DNA of 64,000 bases from contig NZ_LMOV01000028.1 of NCBI RefSeq assembly GCF_001424265.1, positions 231,545-295,544 of the forward strand, written 5' to 3'. A model generated the notes under the pieces. That model was not told the origin of the DNA. It saw only the letters and a program-made list of their open reading frames with translations, and ran no database searches. The position numbers and the translations under genes are program-made. Position 1 is the stretch's first letter; every line of letters starts with the position of its first letter. Source of the stretch: Acidovorax sp. Leaf160. GTDB taxonomy: Bacteria; Pseudomonadota; Gammaproteobacteria; Burkholderiales; Burkholderiaceae_C. Shown here piece by piece: positions 25,367-34,023 of this stretch.

Positions 25367-26941
25367 ATGCCCGCCACTGCCTCTTCTTCCACCGCATCCG
25401 AGAACCCACCGCCAGCCCAGCGGGCCCACCGCACCGAATCCCGCGCGCCCGCCCGCGACCTGACTCAGGGCCCCATCGGCCGCACGCTGCTGGTCTTCGC
25501 GCTGCCCATCCTGGCGGGCAACGTGCTGCAGTCGCTCAACGGCTCGGTCAACGCGGTGTGGGTGGGGCGGTTCCTGGGCGAGGCGGCGCTCACCGCCACG
25601 GCGAACGCCAACAACATCCTGTTCCTGCTGATCGGCGCGGTGTTCGGCGTGGGCATGGCGGCCACCATCCTGGTGGCGCAGGCCATGGGGGCGCGCAATC
25701 CGCAGCAGGCGCGCCGGGTGATCGGCACCAGCGCCACCTTCTTCGGCGGCACGGCGGTGCTGATCGCCGCCGCCGGCCCGCCGCTGTCGCGCGAAATCCT
25801 GGGCTGGATGGGCACGCCCGCCGCCGCCCTGCCGCTGGCCGAGGCCTACCTGCGCACGCTGTTTCTGGCGGTGCCGCTGCTCTATCTGTTCGCCTTCATC
25901 TCGGCCGTGCTGCGCGGCGCCGGCGATACGCGCACGCCGTTCCTCTTTCTCCTGCTGGTGGTGGTGCTGGACACGGCGCTGAACCCGCTGCTGATCTTTG
26001 GCTGGGGGCCGGTGCCGCGCATGGGCATCTCCGGCTCGGCCATGGCCACCCTGGTGGCCAACGCGATCAGCTTCGCCGCGCTGCTGGCCTGGCTGCGCTG
26101 GCGCCAACACCCGCTCTGGATCGGCCGGGCCGACTGGCGGCTCTTCGTGCCCGACGGCACCATCCTGCGGGCGCTCATCGTCAAGGGCCTGCCGATGGGC
26201 GCGCAGATGGTGATGATCTCCACCGCCATGCTGATGCTGATGGGGCTGGTCAATGCCCAGGGCGTGGTCACCGCGTCGGCCTATGGCGCGGCGCTGCAGC
26301 TCTGGACCTACGTTCAGATGCCGGCCATGGCCATCGGCGCGGCCTGCTCGTCCATGGCGGCGCAGAACGTGGGCGCCGGCCGGTGGGAACGGGTGGACGG
26401 CGTGGCCCGCAGCGGCACGCTCTTCAACTTCGTGCTGACCGGCGCCATCATCATTCCGCTGGTGCTGCTGGACCGCGCCGCGCTGTCGCTGTTCCTGCCC
26501 GCCGGCAGCGCATCGCTGGAGGCGGCGCGCCACCTCAACCACATCGCCGTGGGCTCGTTCCTCTTCTTCGGCGTGACCTTCGTGCTCTCCGGCGTGGTGC
26601 GCTCGACCGGCGCCGTGGTGCCGCCGCTCATCATCCTGGGCCTGGCGCTCTGGGGCATCCGCCTGCCGATCGCCTACGGGCTGCAGCCCTGGCTGGGCAG
26701 CGATGCGATCTGGTGGAGCTTTCCGGCCAGCGCGCTGTGCGCCATGCTGATGTCGATGGCCTACTACCGCTGGGGCGGCTGGCGCCAGGCCCGCATGCTG
26801 GCGCCGGCCGAGCCGGTGGTGGCCACCCCGGCGGAGGTGGGCGGACTGCCGCCCTCGCCCGTGTGCGCGCAGGCGGCTGCGGCCCCGCCAGAGCCGGGCG
26901 CGCAGGCCTGGCCGCCGGCAGCGGCGCGCCGCCCGGCCTGA
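25367..26941 (+). CDS. MATE-family efflux transporter
   Basis: The 524-residue inner-membrane protein has about twelve helices and the family's duplicated arrangement. Characteristic segments are GPIGRTLLVFALPILAGN at the start of the first helix, VFGVGMAATILVAQAMGA, AVLRGAGDTRTPF and the second-half equivalent VVRSTGAVVPPL. It should export cationic compounds in exchange for protons or sodium. The ATG at 25367 gives a 30-residue polar N-terminus. The C-terminal 50 residues are Pro/Ala-rich and not part of the fold. It is convergent with the LysR gene ending at 26949, 7 bp away. The substrate is unknown. Confidence 0.92.
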   Translation: MPATASSSTASENPPPAQRAHRTESRAPARDLTQGPIGRTLLVFALPILAGNVLQSLNGSVNAVWVGRFLGEAALTATANANNILFLLIGAVFGVGMAATILVAQAMGARNPQQARRVIGTSATFFGGTAVLIAAAGPPLSREILGWMGTPAAALPLAEAYLRTLFLAVPLLYLFAFISAVLRGAGDTRTPFLFLLLVVVLDTALNPLLIFGWGPVPRMGISGSAMATLVANAISFAALLAWLRWRQHPLWIGRADWRLFVPDGTILRALIVKGLPMGAQMVMISTAMLMLMGLVNAQGVVTASAYGAALQLWTYVQMPAMAIGAACSSMAAQNVGAGRWERVDGVARSGTLFNFVLTGAIIIPLVLLDRAALSLFLPAGSASLEAARHLNHIAVGSFLFFGVTFVLSGVVRSTGAVVPPLIILGLALWGIRLPIAYGLQPWLGSDAIWWSFPASALCAMLMSMAYYRWGGWRQARMLAPAEPVVATPAEVGGLPPSPVCAQAAAAPPEPGAQAWPPAAARRPA

Positions 26942-26948
26942 CGCCCCT

Positions 26949-27953
26949 TCAGCGCGGGGCGCCCGGCGGTCCGCCCAGGCCGCCGGGCCGGCCGTCCGCG
27001 TAGCGCGACGCCGCAGTGCTGCGCAGGATGTCGGCCACCAGGGCGGCGGCGGGCGACAGCGGCAGGTCCACGCGGGTGATGATGCCGAAGTCGTCCATGT
27101 GGCAGGGCAGGCTGACCGGCAAGATCTCCAGCATGCGGTAGGCGGCGTAGTACCGCGCCACTTCTTCCGCCAGCACCGCCACCATGTCGCTGTGCTCCAG
27201 CAGGCGCGTGGTGAACAGCAGCGCCGCCGTCTCGATCGTGTTGGCGGGCAGCGGCAGGCTGGCGCGCTGGAACATCAGGTTGAAGCGGTGGCGCAGCACG
27301 CTGCCGGCCGGGGGCACGATCCAGCCGCAGTCCACGAGGGCAGGAAGGTCGAGTCCCGGCGCTGACAGCAGCGGATGGCCCGGCCGGACCACGGCGCAGA
27401 CCGGCTCGAGCCCCAGCGGCTCGTAGCGCAGCGCCAGCTGGTCGTGGCCGGCGGCCAGCCGGCCCACCACCAGGTCGAGCCGGTCCTGCGCGAGGCGCTC
27501 CAGCAGCACGTTGCTGGTGTCGATCTCCAGCGACAGTCGCATGCCGCCATAGCGCTGCTTCACGGCCGCCAGCGCCTGCGGCATCAGGCCGACGGCGGGC
27601 GCCGTGATCGCGCCCAGCGCCACCTGCCCGTGCGTGCCGCCCTTGAGCGCCTGCAGGTCGTCGCGCGCCTGGTCCAGGCTGCGCGCCACCGAGCCGGCAT
27701 GCCGTATGAGCGCCAGCCCATAGGGCGTCGGCCGCACGCCGCGCGGCAGGCGCTCGAAAAGCGGGGCTTCGACCAGTTCCTCCAGTTCGCGCAGCATCTT
27801 CGACGCCGCCGGCTGGGTCATGGCCAGGCGCTCGGCGGCGCGGTGGATGCTGCCTTCCTCGTCCAGCGCCACCATCAGCAGCAGGTGGCGCGTCTTCAGG
27901 CGCGTGCGCAGGTAATCCCGCGAGGCGGATTTGTCCAGAGGTTGATCGAGCAT
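26949..27953 (-). CDS. LysR-family regulator (GbpR-like)
   Basis: The 334-residue regulator has an N-terminal helix-turn-helix (GSIHRAAERLAMTQPAASKMLREL, FERLPRGVRPTPYG) and a ligand-binding domain. The sequence resembles the GbpR group that controls sugar uptake and sugar-acid breakdown. It is divergent from the IlvD/Edd dehydratase gene. The start at 27953 is the first ATG; a TTG nine codons upstream is possible. Sugar-acid or pyruvate-like effectors are inferred from the neighbour. Confidence 0.9.
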   Translation of the reverse strand: MLDQPLDKSASRDYLRTRLKTRHLLLMVALDEEGSIHRAAERLAMTQPAASKMLRELEELVEAPLFERLPRGVRPTPYGLALIRHAGSVARSLDQARDDLQALKGGTHGQVALGAITAPAVGLMPQALAAVKQRYGGMRLSLEIDTSNVLLERLAQDRLDLVVGRLAAGHDQLALRYEPLGLEPVCAVVRPGHPLLSAPGLDLPALVDCGWIVPPAGSVLRHRFNLMFQRASLPLPANTIETAALLFTTRLLEHSDMVAVLAEEVARYYAAYRMLEILPVSLPCHMDDFGIITRVDLPLSPAAALVADILRSTAASRYADGRPGGLGGPPGAPR

Positions 27954-27976
27954 GCCAATAACTATATAGAAATCGG

Positions 27977-27991
27977 CCAATTCTTCATTGG
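27977..27991. promoter_or_regulatory. LysR-type binding site between divergent genes
   Basis: The inverted repeat CCAAT-TCTTC-ATTGG fits the T-N11-A rule of LysR operators. It overlaps the -35 element of the dehydratase promoter (27988) and lies 24 bp upstream of the LysR start codon. Confidence 0.55.
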
Positions 27992-28017
27992 AAGGATAAC
28001 CGAACGATATCTAAACT
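27988..28017 (+). promoter_or_regulatory. Promoter of the sugar-acid dehydratase gene
   Basis: TTGGAA (27988) and TAAACT (28012) are separated by 18 bp, and the start codon is 36 bp after the -10 element. The -35 element overlaps the proposed LysR site. Confidence 0.5.
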
Positions 28018-28053
28018 CGGCCGCCAGATTTGACCAACCCGTGGCCCCCGTCG

Positions 28054-29793
28054 ATGACTACACCCCCCTCAAAGCCCCGCCTGCGCTCCGCTGAATGGTT
28101 CGGCACCGCCGACAAGAACGGGTTCATGTACCGGAGCTGGATGAAGAACCAGGGCATACCGGACCACGCGTTCGACGGCCGCCCGGTCATCGGCATCTGC
28201 AACACCTGGTCGGAATTGACGCCCTGCAACGCCCACTTCCGCAAGATCGCGGAACACGTCAAGCGCGGCGTGTATGAAGCCGGCGGCTTCCCGGTCGAAT
28301 TTCCGGTGTTCTCCAGCGGCGAGTCGAATCTGCGGCCCACGGCGATGCTGACGAGGAACCTGGCGGCCATGGACGTGGAGGAAGCCATCCGCGGCAACCC
28401 CATCGACGCGGTGGTGCTGCTGGCGGGCTGCGACAAGACCACGCCCGCGCTGCTGATGGGCGCCGCCAGCTGCGACGTGCCGGCCATCGTCGTCTCGGGC
28501 GGGCCCATGCTCAACGGCAAGCTGAACGGCAAGAGCATCGGATCGGGCACTGCGGTCTGGCAGTTGCACGAGGCGCTCAAGGCCGGCGAGATCGACCTGC
28601 ACCAGTTCCTCTCGGCGGAAGGCGGCATGTCCCGGTCGGCCGGCACCTGCAACACCATGGGCACGGCCTCCACCATGGCCTGCATGGCCGAGGCGCTGGG
28701 CACCACGCTGCCGCACAACGCGGCCATTCCCGCCGTCGACGCGCGCCGCTACGTGCTGGCCCACCTGTCCGGCCAGCGGATCGTGGAGATGGCGCTGCAG
28801 GGCCTGACGCTGTCCAAGATCCTCACGCGGGAGGCGTTCGAGAACGCCATCCGCACCAACGCGGCCATCGGCGGCTCCACCAATGCGGTGATCCATCTGA
28901 AGGCCATCGCCGGCCGCATGGGCGTGCCGCTGGAGCTGGAGGACTGGACCCGCGTCGGCCAGGGCACGCCCACCATCGTGGACCTGATGCCCTCCGGCCG
29001 CTTCCTGATGGAGGAGTTCTACTACGCCGGCGGCCTGCCGGCGGTGCTGCGCCGCCTGGGCGAGGCCGGCCTGCTGCCGCACCCCGGCGCGCTCACGGTC
29101 AACGGCCAGAGCCTGTGGGACAACGTGAAGGCCGCGCCGATCCATGACGACGAGGTGGTGCGCACGCTGGACAACCCGCTCATGGCCGATGGCGGCATCC
29201 GCATCCTGCGCGGCAACCTGGCGCCGCGTGGCGCGGTGCTCAAGCCGTCGGCGGCCACGCCCGAACTGCTGCGCCACCGCGGCCGCGCCGTCGTGTTCGA
29301 GAACCTGGAGCACTACAAGGCCCGCATCGTCGACGAATCGCTGGAGGTGGACGCCAGCTCCGTGCTGGTGCTGAAGAACTGCGGCCCGCGCGGCTACCCC
29401 GGCATGGCCGAGGTCGGCAACATGGGCCTGCCGCCCAAGCTGCTGCGCGCCGGCATCAAGGACATGGTGCGCATCTCCGACGCCCGCATGAGCGGCACCG
29501 CCTACGGCACGGTGGTGCTGCACGTCGCCCCGGAAGCGGCGGCGGGCGGCCCGCTGGCCGCCGTGCGCGATGGCGACTGGATCGAGCTCGACTGCGACGC
29601 CGGCCTGCTGCGGCTGGACATTTCCGACGCGGAGCTGGCGCAGCGGATGGCCGAGGTGCGGCCGCTGGCCGCCCCGGCCGACGGCGGCTACCGCAAGCTC
29701 TATGTCGACCATGTGCTGCAGGCCGACGAAGGCTGCGACCTGGACTTCCTCGTGGGTTCGCGCGGCAACGCCGTGCCACGCCACTCGCACTGA
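28054..29793 (+). CDS. IlvD/Edd-family sugar-acid dehydratase (arabonate dehydratase type)
   Basis: This 579-residue iron-sulfur dehydratase removes water from an aldonate to give a 2-keto-3-deoxy acid. Cluster-ligand cysteines lie in NTWSELTPCNAH, LAGCDKTTPA and AGTCNTMGTAST; the Asn-Ala-Val-Ile-His-Leu segment and RISDARMSGTAYGT complete the family pattern. The N-terminus RSAEWFG and the neighbours (a DHDPS-family enzyme, a LysR regulator) fit L-arabonate or related pentonate dehydratases better than dihydroxy-acid dehydratase of valine synthesis. The ATG at 28054 is preferred over a TTG at 28030. The exact substrate is inferred. Confidence 0.88.
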   Translation: MTTPPSKPRLRSAEWFGTADKNGFMYRSWMKNQGIPDHAFDGRPVIGICNTWSELTPCNAHFRKIAEHVKRGVYEAGGFPVEFPVFSSGESNLRPTAMLTRNLAAMDVEEAIRGNPIDAVVLLAGCDKTTPALLMGAASCDVPAIVVSGGPMLNGKLNGKSIGSGTAVWQLHEALKAGEIDLHQFLSAEGGMSRSAGTCNTMGTASTMACMAEALGTTLPHNAAIPAVDARRYVLAHLSGQRIVEMALQGLTLSKILTREAFENAIRTNAAIGGSTNAVIHLKAIAGRMGVPLELEDWTRVGQGTPTIVDLMPSGRFLMEEFYYAGGLPAVLRRLGEAGLLPHPGALTVNGQSLWDNVKAAPIHDDEVVRTLDNPLMADGGIRILRGNLAPRGAVLKPSAATPELLRHRGRAVVFENLEHYKARIVDESLEVDASSVLVLKNCGPRGYPGMAEVGNMGLPPKLLRAGIKDMVRISDARMSGTAYGTVVLHVAPEAAAGGPLAAVRDGDWIELDCDAGLLRLDISDAELAQRMAEVRPLAAPADGGYRKLYVDHVLQADEGCDLDFLVGSRGNAVPRHSH

Positions 29794-29857
29794 CACGGAT
29801 CTCGCCACGCCCCGGTTCCCCACCACAACACCACACAACGAGCACAAGGAGACACCC

Positions 29858-30850
29858 ATGACATCGATCAGCCGACGCACCGCCCTGGCTGCGGCCGCCG
29901 CCAGCGCCGCCACGCCCTGGCTCGCCCCCCTCACGGCCCGGGCGCAGCCCGCCTGGCCGAGCAAGCCCGTGTCGCTGCTGGTCGGCTACCCGCCGGGCGG
30001 CCTGACCGATGCCGGTGCGCGGTTCATCACCAACGGCATGGCCGCCGCCCTGAACCAGCCGGTGGTGGTGGAGAACAAGCCCGGCGCCTCGGGCAACCTG
30101 GCCTCGGCCGAAGTGCTGCGGCTGGCCGACGACCACAAGCTGCTGGTGGCCAACACCAGCCTGACGATCAACCCGCACACCTTCGCCACGCCCTCGCCCC
30201 CGCCGCTGGAGTTCACCCCGATCGGCATGATTCTCGAGTCCCAGCTGGTGCTGTGCGTCAACCCCGGCGCCCCGGCGCGCAACTTCGCCGAGTTCCGCGC
30301 CTGGGTGGAGAAGGAAAGCCAGGCCGGCGGCTTCAACTACGCCTCGGCCGGCAGCGGCGGCAACACCCATCTGGCCATGGAACTGCTGCGCGAGCGCGCC
30401 GGCCTGCCCGTCATGAACCAGGTCCCCTACAAGGGCAGCGCGCCCGCCATCCAGGACCTGGTCGGCGGCCAGGTGCCCTGCCTGGTGGACGCCGCGTCCC
30501 TGCTGATCCCGTTCATCACCTCCGGCAAGCTGCGCCCCATCCTCGTCACGGGCCGCAGCCGGCTGCCGGCATTGCCGGACGTGCCCACCGGCACCGAGCT
30601 CGGCCTGAAGGACTTCGACGTCACCGTCTTCGTCGGCCTGTGGGGCAAGCCCCGGCTCGCACCGGAAATCGTGCGCACCGCCAACGCGGCGCTGAACGCG
30701 GCGCTGGCGGCACCCGGCGTGAGCGGCTCCATCACCAAGAACGGCGACCTGGTGGGTGGCGGCACGCCCGAGCGGCTGGCCAGCCTGACCCGCGACAACT
30801 ACAAGATCTGGGGCGAGATCGCGAAGAAGAACAACATCCGGGCCGGTTGA
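29858..30850 (+). CDS. Bug-family (TctC-like) periplasmic binding protein
   Basis: The 330-residue protein has a twin-arginine-like leader (SRRTALAAAAA, cleavage after about residue 29). The Bug fold shows YPPGGLTDAGAR, the VVVENKPGASGN loop and NQVPYKGSAPAIQDLVGGQV, the segments that contact a carboxylated ligand. It is probably the substrate receptor for an aldonate or other organic acid, because it lies 64 bp after the dehydratase gene with an AAGGAG Shine-Dalgarno sequence. No TctA/TctB membrane subunits are in the window, as is common for orphan Bug genes, so it may use a distant permease or act in sensing. Confidence 0.92.
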   Translation: MTSISRRTALAAAAASAATPWLAPLTARAQPAWPSKPVSLLVGYPPGGLTDAGARFITNGMAAALNQPVVVENKPGASGNLASAEVLRLADDHKLLVANTSLTINPHTFATPSPPPLEFTPIGMILESQLVLCVNPGAPARNFAEFRAWVEKESQAGGFNYASAGSGGNTHLAMELLRERAGLPVMNQVPYKGSAPAIQDLVGGQVPCLVDAASLLIPFITSGKLRPILVTGRSRLPALPDVPTGTELGLKDFDVTVFVGLWGKPRLAPEIVRTANAALNAALAAPGVSGSITKNGDLVGGGTPERLASLTRDNYKIWGEIAKKNNIRAG

Positions 30851-30977
30851 TCCGCACGGCTGATTGCCGATGACCCGGCGGCGGCCCGTCCACCTGTCCA
30901 CCCGACTGACCGCCTGCCTGCCTGCCTTCCCGGCGGCCCGCTGCCGGCGCCGCCCGGCCCACCCACTGCACCCGCCC

Positions 30978-31910
30978 ATGACCTCGACCCCTCGCCCACC
31001 CCGCTACCGCGGCATCTTCCCGGTAGCGCCCACCACCTTCGCCGACGACGGCACGCTCGACCTGGCCAGCCAGCGGCGCTGCCTGGACTTCATGATCGAT
31101 TCAGGCGTGGACGGCATCTGCATCCTGGCCAACTTCTCCGAGCAGTTCCTGCTGTCGGACGACGAGCGCGAAACGCTCACGCGCACCGCGCTGGAGCACG
31201 TCGCCGGCCGCGTCCCGGTGATCGTGACCACCACGCACACCAGCACGGCGGTGTGCGTGGAGCGCAGCCGGCGCGCCCAGGCCATGGGCGCGGCCATGCT
31301 GATGGTGATGCCGCCCTACCACGGCGCGACCTTCCGCTTTCCCGAGCGGCAGATCCACGATTTCTATGCGCGCCTGTCCGATGCGGTTTCCATACCGATC
31401 ATGGTGCAGGACGCGCCCGCCTCGGGAACGGCCCTGCCGGCCGCCTTCCTCGCCCGCATGGCCCGGGAGATCGAGCACGTGTCGTACTTCAAGATCGAGA
31501 CCGCCGGCGCGGCGAGCAAGCTGCGCGAGCTGATCGCGCTCGGCGGCGACGCGGTCGAGGGCCCCTGGGACGGCGAGGAAGCCATCACGCTGCTGGCCGA
31601 TCTGGATGCCGGCGCGACCGGCGCCATGACGGGCGGCGCCTTCGCGGACGGCATCCGGCCGATCATCGAGGCGCATCGCCAGGGCGACGCGGACACGGCC
31701 TTCGCGCTGTACCAGCGCTGGCTGCCGCTCATCAACCACGAGAACCGCCAGGCCGGCTTCCTGGCCGCCAAGGCGTTGATGAAGGAAGGCGGCGTGATCG
31801 CCTGCGAGGCGCCACGCCACCCCTGGCCCGGGCTGCACCCGGAGGTGCGGTCCGGCCTGCTGGCCATCGCCCGCCGGCTCGATCCGCTGGTGCTGCGTTG
31901 GGGGCGCTGA
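30978..31910 (+). CDS. DHDPS/NAL-family dehydratase or aldolase (keto-deoxy-pentonate type)
   Basis: This TIM-barrel enzyme of 310 residues belongs to the dihydrodipicolinate synthase / N-acetylneuraminate lyase family. The Schiff-base Lys is in SYFKIETAGA, the partner Tyr in MPPYHGATF and the substrate-binding Thr-Thr-His-Thr segment follows VIVT. Next to a pentonate dehydratase the likely role is L-2-keto-3-deoxyarabonate dehydratase, giving alpha-ketoglutarate semialdehyde; an aldolase on 2-keto-3-deoxy acids is the alternative. It follows the Bug gene by 127 bp on the same strand. The start at 30978 removes a Pro/Arg-rich shadow extension. Confidence 0.87.
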   Translation: MTSTPRPPRYRGIFPVAPTTFADDGTLDLASQRRCLDFMIDSGVDGICILANFSEQFLLSDDERETLTRTALEHVAGRVPVIVTTTHTSTAVCVERSRRAQAMGAAMLMVMPPYHGATFRFPERQIHDFYARLSDAVSIPIMVQDAPASGTALPAAFLARMAREIEHVSYFKIETAGAASKLRELIALGGDAVEGPWDGEEAITLLADLDAGATGAMTGGAFADGIRPIIEAHRQGDADTAFALYQRWLPLINHENRQAGFLAAKALMKEGGVIACEAPRHPWPGLHPEVRSGLLAIARRLDPLVLRWGR

Positions 31911-32028
31911 CGGCGCGGCCCCTTCCAGGACGGGGGCGGCCTGCAATGCGCCCCTGGCCGAGCCGCCCGGGATGGACGCTGGGATGGCCCGGCAAGCCAT
32001 CTGCCTGCCCAGCCCGGCACATGCGCCG

Positions 32029-32718
32029 CTAGGCGATGTATTCCGGGTACCGCGCGCGAATGTCGGCCACGCGCCCCAGCGTGCCCGACAGGTGCGCGCG
32101 CAGTGCGGCCTGCGCGGCGTCCGGGTCGCGGGCTGCCAGCGCATCGACGATGCGTCGGTGATCGCGCACCACGCGGTCTGAATTGCCGGGCGACGGCAGG
32201 TCCAGCCGGCGCAGGCGGTCCAGATGGCCGCTGCGGCGGCGCACCAGCTCGTACAGGTCGGGCACGCCCGCGGCGTCGTAGAGGGTGCGGTGGAAGGCCT
32301 GGTCCGCGGCGATGAAGTCCTCGCCACCCTGGCCGGCCAGCGCAGCCTGCGTGTCCACCAGCGCCGCCAGACGGCCGGCCAGCACCGCGTCGCCCGCCAG
32401 CGCCAGCGTGCGCACCACCTCCAGTTCGATGGCGCAGCGCAGGAACTGCGCCTGCTCGGCGGAATGCAGGTCGATGCGGCTGACCAACGTGGCGTGCTGC
32501 GGAAAGATGTCCACCAGCCCTTCCTCGCTGAGGCGGATGAGCGCGTCGCGCACCGGCGTCTGGCTGAGATCGAACCGCTCGGCCAGCTCGGCGCGGGCCA
32601 GCGGGGTGCCCGGGGCCAGCTCCAGCGACAGGATGGCCGCGCGGAGCCACTCGAAAACCTGGGGCGCGGCCTGCCGCGTGCGATCGAGCTTGTGGGGGGT
32701 TTTCATCGGGCTGGGCAT
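32029..32718 (-). CDS. GntR-family regulator (FCD subfamily)
   Basis: The 229-residue regulator has an N-terminal winged helix (LARAELAERFDLSQTPVRDALIRLSEEGLV) and an all-helical FCD effector domain, with metal/acid-binding residues implied by DQAFHRTLYDAAG and VVRDHRRIVDAL. Such regulators respond to organic or sugar acids. It is divergent from the second Bug gene and glucarate dehydratase. A 16-bp palindrome lies between the divergent genes within a readable promoter. The start may be the ATG at 32718 or the one four codons later. Confidence 0.92.
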   Translation of the reverse strand: MPSPMKTPHKLDRTRQAAPQVFEWLRAAILSLELAPGTPLARAELAERFDLSQTPVRDALIRLSEEGLVDIFPQHATLVSRIDLHSAEQAQFLRCAIELEVVRTLALAGDAVLAGRLAALVDTQAALAGQGGEDFIAADQAFHRTLYDAAGVPDLYELVRRRSGHLDRLRRLDLPSPGNSDRVVRDHRRIVDALAARDPDAAQAALRAHLSGTLGRVADIRARYPEYIA

Positions 32719-32754
32719 GGGCAGGCAGTGATTCTAGGCGGCGGCCTGATCACA

Positions 32755-32783
32755 TTGACACACTAATACATTAGTGCTTCAAT
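32755..32783 (+). promoter_or_regulatory. Sigma-70-type promoter of the Bug/glucarate dehydratase genes
   Basis: TTGACA (32755-32760) and TTCAAT (32778-32783) are separated by 17 bp. The spacer is almost entirely the GntR-site palindrome, so bound repressor would block polymerase. On the opposite strand TTGAAG and GTCAAT with a 17-bp spacer give a mirrored, weaker promoter for the regulator. Confidence 0.65.
32761..32776. promoter_or_regulatory. GntR operator
   Basis: CACTAAT and ATTAGTG arms of 7 bp are separated by two bases, between the -35 and -10 elements of the divergent promoters of the GntR regulator and the Bug gene. The AT-rich, exact symmetry stands out in a GC-rich setting. Confidence 0.7.
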
Positions 32784-32820
32784 CATTGCCAATACATCAA
32801 GACCGCTGGAGACAAAGCCC

Positions 32821-33798
32821 ATGCACCGCCGCCTCGCCCTTGCCGCCGCCTGTTCGGCCCTCTGCCTTTTTGCCACTGCCGCCCAGGCCAACGACTGGCC
32901 CGCCGCGAAGCCCATCACCTGGGTCGTGCCCTTTGCGGCCGGCGGCTCCACCGACGTCGTCGCGCGCGCCGTGGGGCAAGAGCTGTCGATGGCGATCAAG
33001 CAGGCCGTGGTGGTGGACAACCGCCCCGGCGCCGGCGGCACCATCGGCGTGCAGGCCGTGGCGCGGGCTCCGGCGGACGGCTACACGCTGATCGGCGGAA
33101 CCATCAGCACGCACGCCATCAATACCGGCCTCTACAAGAAGCTGCCCTACGACCCGGTCAAGGACTTCGAGCCGGTGACGCTGATCGCCTATGTGCCGAA
33201 CGTGCTGATGGTCAACAGCGCGCTGGGCGTGAACACGGTGCAGGAACTGGTCGAGTGGATCCGCAAGAACCCCGAGAAGGCGTCCTATGCCTCGTCGGGC
33301 GCGGGTACCTCCACCCACCTCACCGGCGCGCAGATGTCCGAGCTCATCAAGGTGCCCATGCAGCACATCGCCTACAAGGGCAGTCCGCAGGCGCTGCAGG
33401 ACGTGGCGGCCGGCAACGTGCCCTTCCTGTTCGACCAGCTCACGGCCGGCCTGCCGCTGGTCAAGGCCGGCAAGCTCAAGTTCCTGGCGGTGACGACCAA
33501 GACGCGTTCGCCGCTCGCGCCCGACGTGCCGACCACGGCCGAGGCCGGCTTTCCCGGGCTGGACCTGGTCTCGTGGCAGGCGGTGTACGCGCCCAAGGGC
33601 ACGCCCAGGGACGTGGTGAACCGCCTGAACGCCGAGATGGTCAAGGCGCTGAAGACGCCCGAGCTGAAGAACAAGCTGGAGACGCAGTTCGGCATGGACG
33701 TGGTGGGCAGCACCCCGGCCGAGCTGGCCGCCATCACCGCCGCCGACATCGCCCGCCTGGGCGCGCTGGTGCGCAAGACGGGGGCCAGCGCTGAATGA
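32821..33798 (+). CDS. Bug-family (TctC-like) periplasmic binding protein
   Basis: The 325-residue protein has a classic Sec signal peptide (MHRRLALAAACSALC, cleavage after AQA near residue 23). The Bug-fold motifs are VPFAAGGSTDVVAR, VVVDNRPGAGGTIG, SSGAGTSTHLTG and HIAYKGSPQALQDVAAGNV. It is probably the receptor for glucarate, galactarate or a related diacid, because the glucarate dehydratase gene follows in the same direction and the divergent GntR operator controls the promoter. No membrane permease accompanies it. Confidence 0.93.
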   Translation: MHRRLALAAACSALCLFATAAQANDWPAAKPITWVVPFAAGGSTDVVARAVGQELSMAIKQAVVVDNRPGAGGTIGVQAVARAPADGYTLIGGTISTHAINTGLYKKLPYDPVKDFEPVTLIAYVPNVLMVNSALGVNTVQELVEWIRKNPEKASYASSGAGTSTHLTGAQMSELIKVPMQHIAYKGSPQALQDVAAGNVPFLFDQLTAGLPLVKAGKLKFLAVTTKTRSPLAPDVPTTAEAGFPGLDLVSWQAVYAPKGTPRDVVNRLNAEMVKALKTPELKNKLETQFGMDVVGSTPAELAAITAADIARLGALVRKTGASAE

Positions 33799-33807
33799 GG
33801 GGGCACC

Positions 33808-33910
33808 CCCCTGAGCGGCTGCGCCGCTTCACCCCCGCTCTCGCCGTGCTGCGCACGGCGGGCAGGGGGACGCCGCCGGTGGCCGGGCAAAGCCCGTTCC
33901 ACGGCGGCCG
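33808..33910. repeat. Intergenic element with three perfect hairpins
   Basis: In the 225-bp gap after the Bug gene there are three nested-free hairpins: AGCGGC/GCCGCT (33814-33828), CGCCGTGC/GCACGGCG (33842-33860), and a long one with GCCGCC, GTGG, GGGC against GCCC, CCAC, GGCGGC (33872-33908). All enclose tiny loops. I recall similar REP-like elements in Comamonadaceae. It could stop or stabilise the Bug transcript. Confidence 0.7.
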
Positions 33911-34023
33911 CTGGCATGGCCTGCTCCGCGGCCTTCTGATCGTTGAGGGCAGTGGAGCGTCACGGCGCGCTGCCCAGGCTGGCACTGCCAAGTTTCCGCA
34001 CTCTGTTTTCACACTCGACCACC

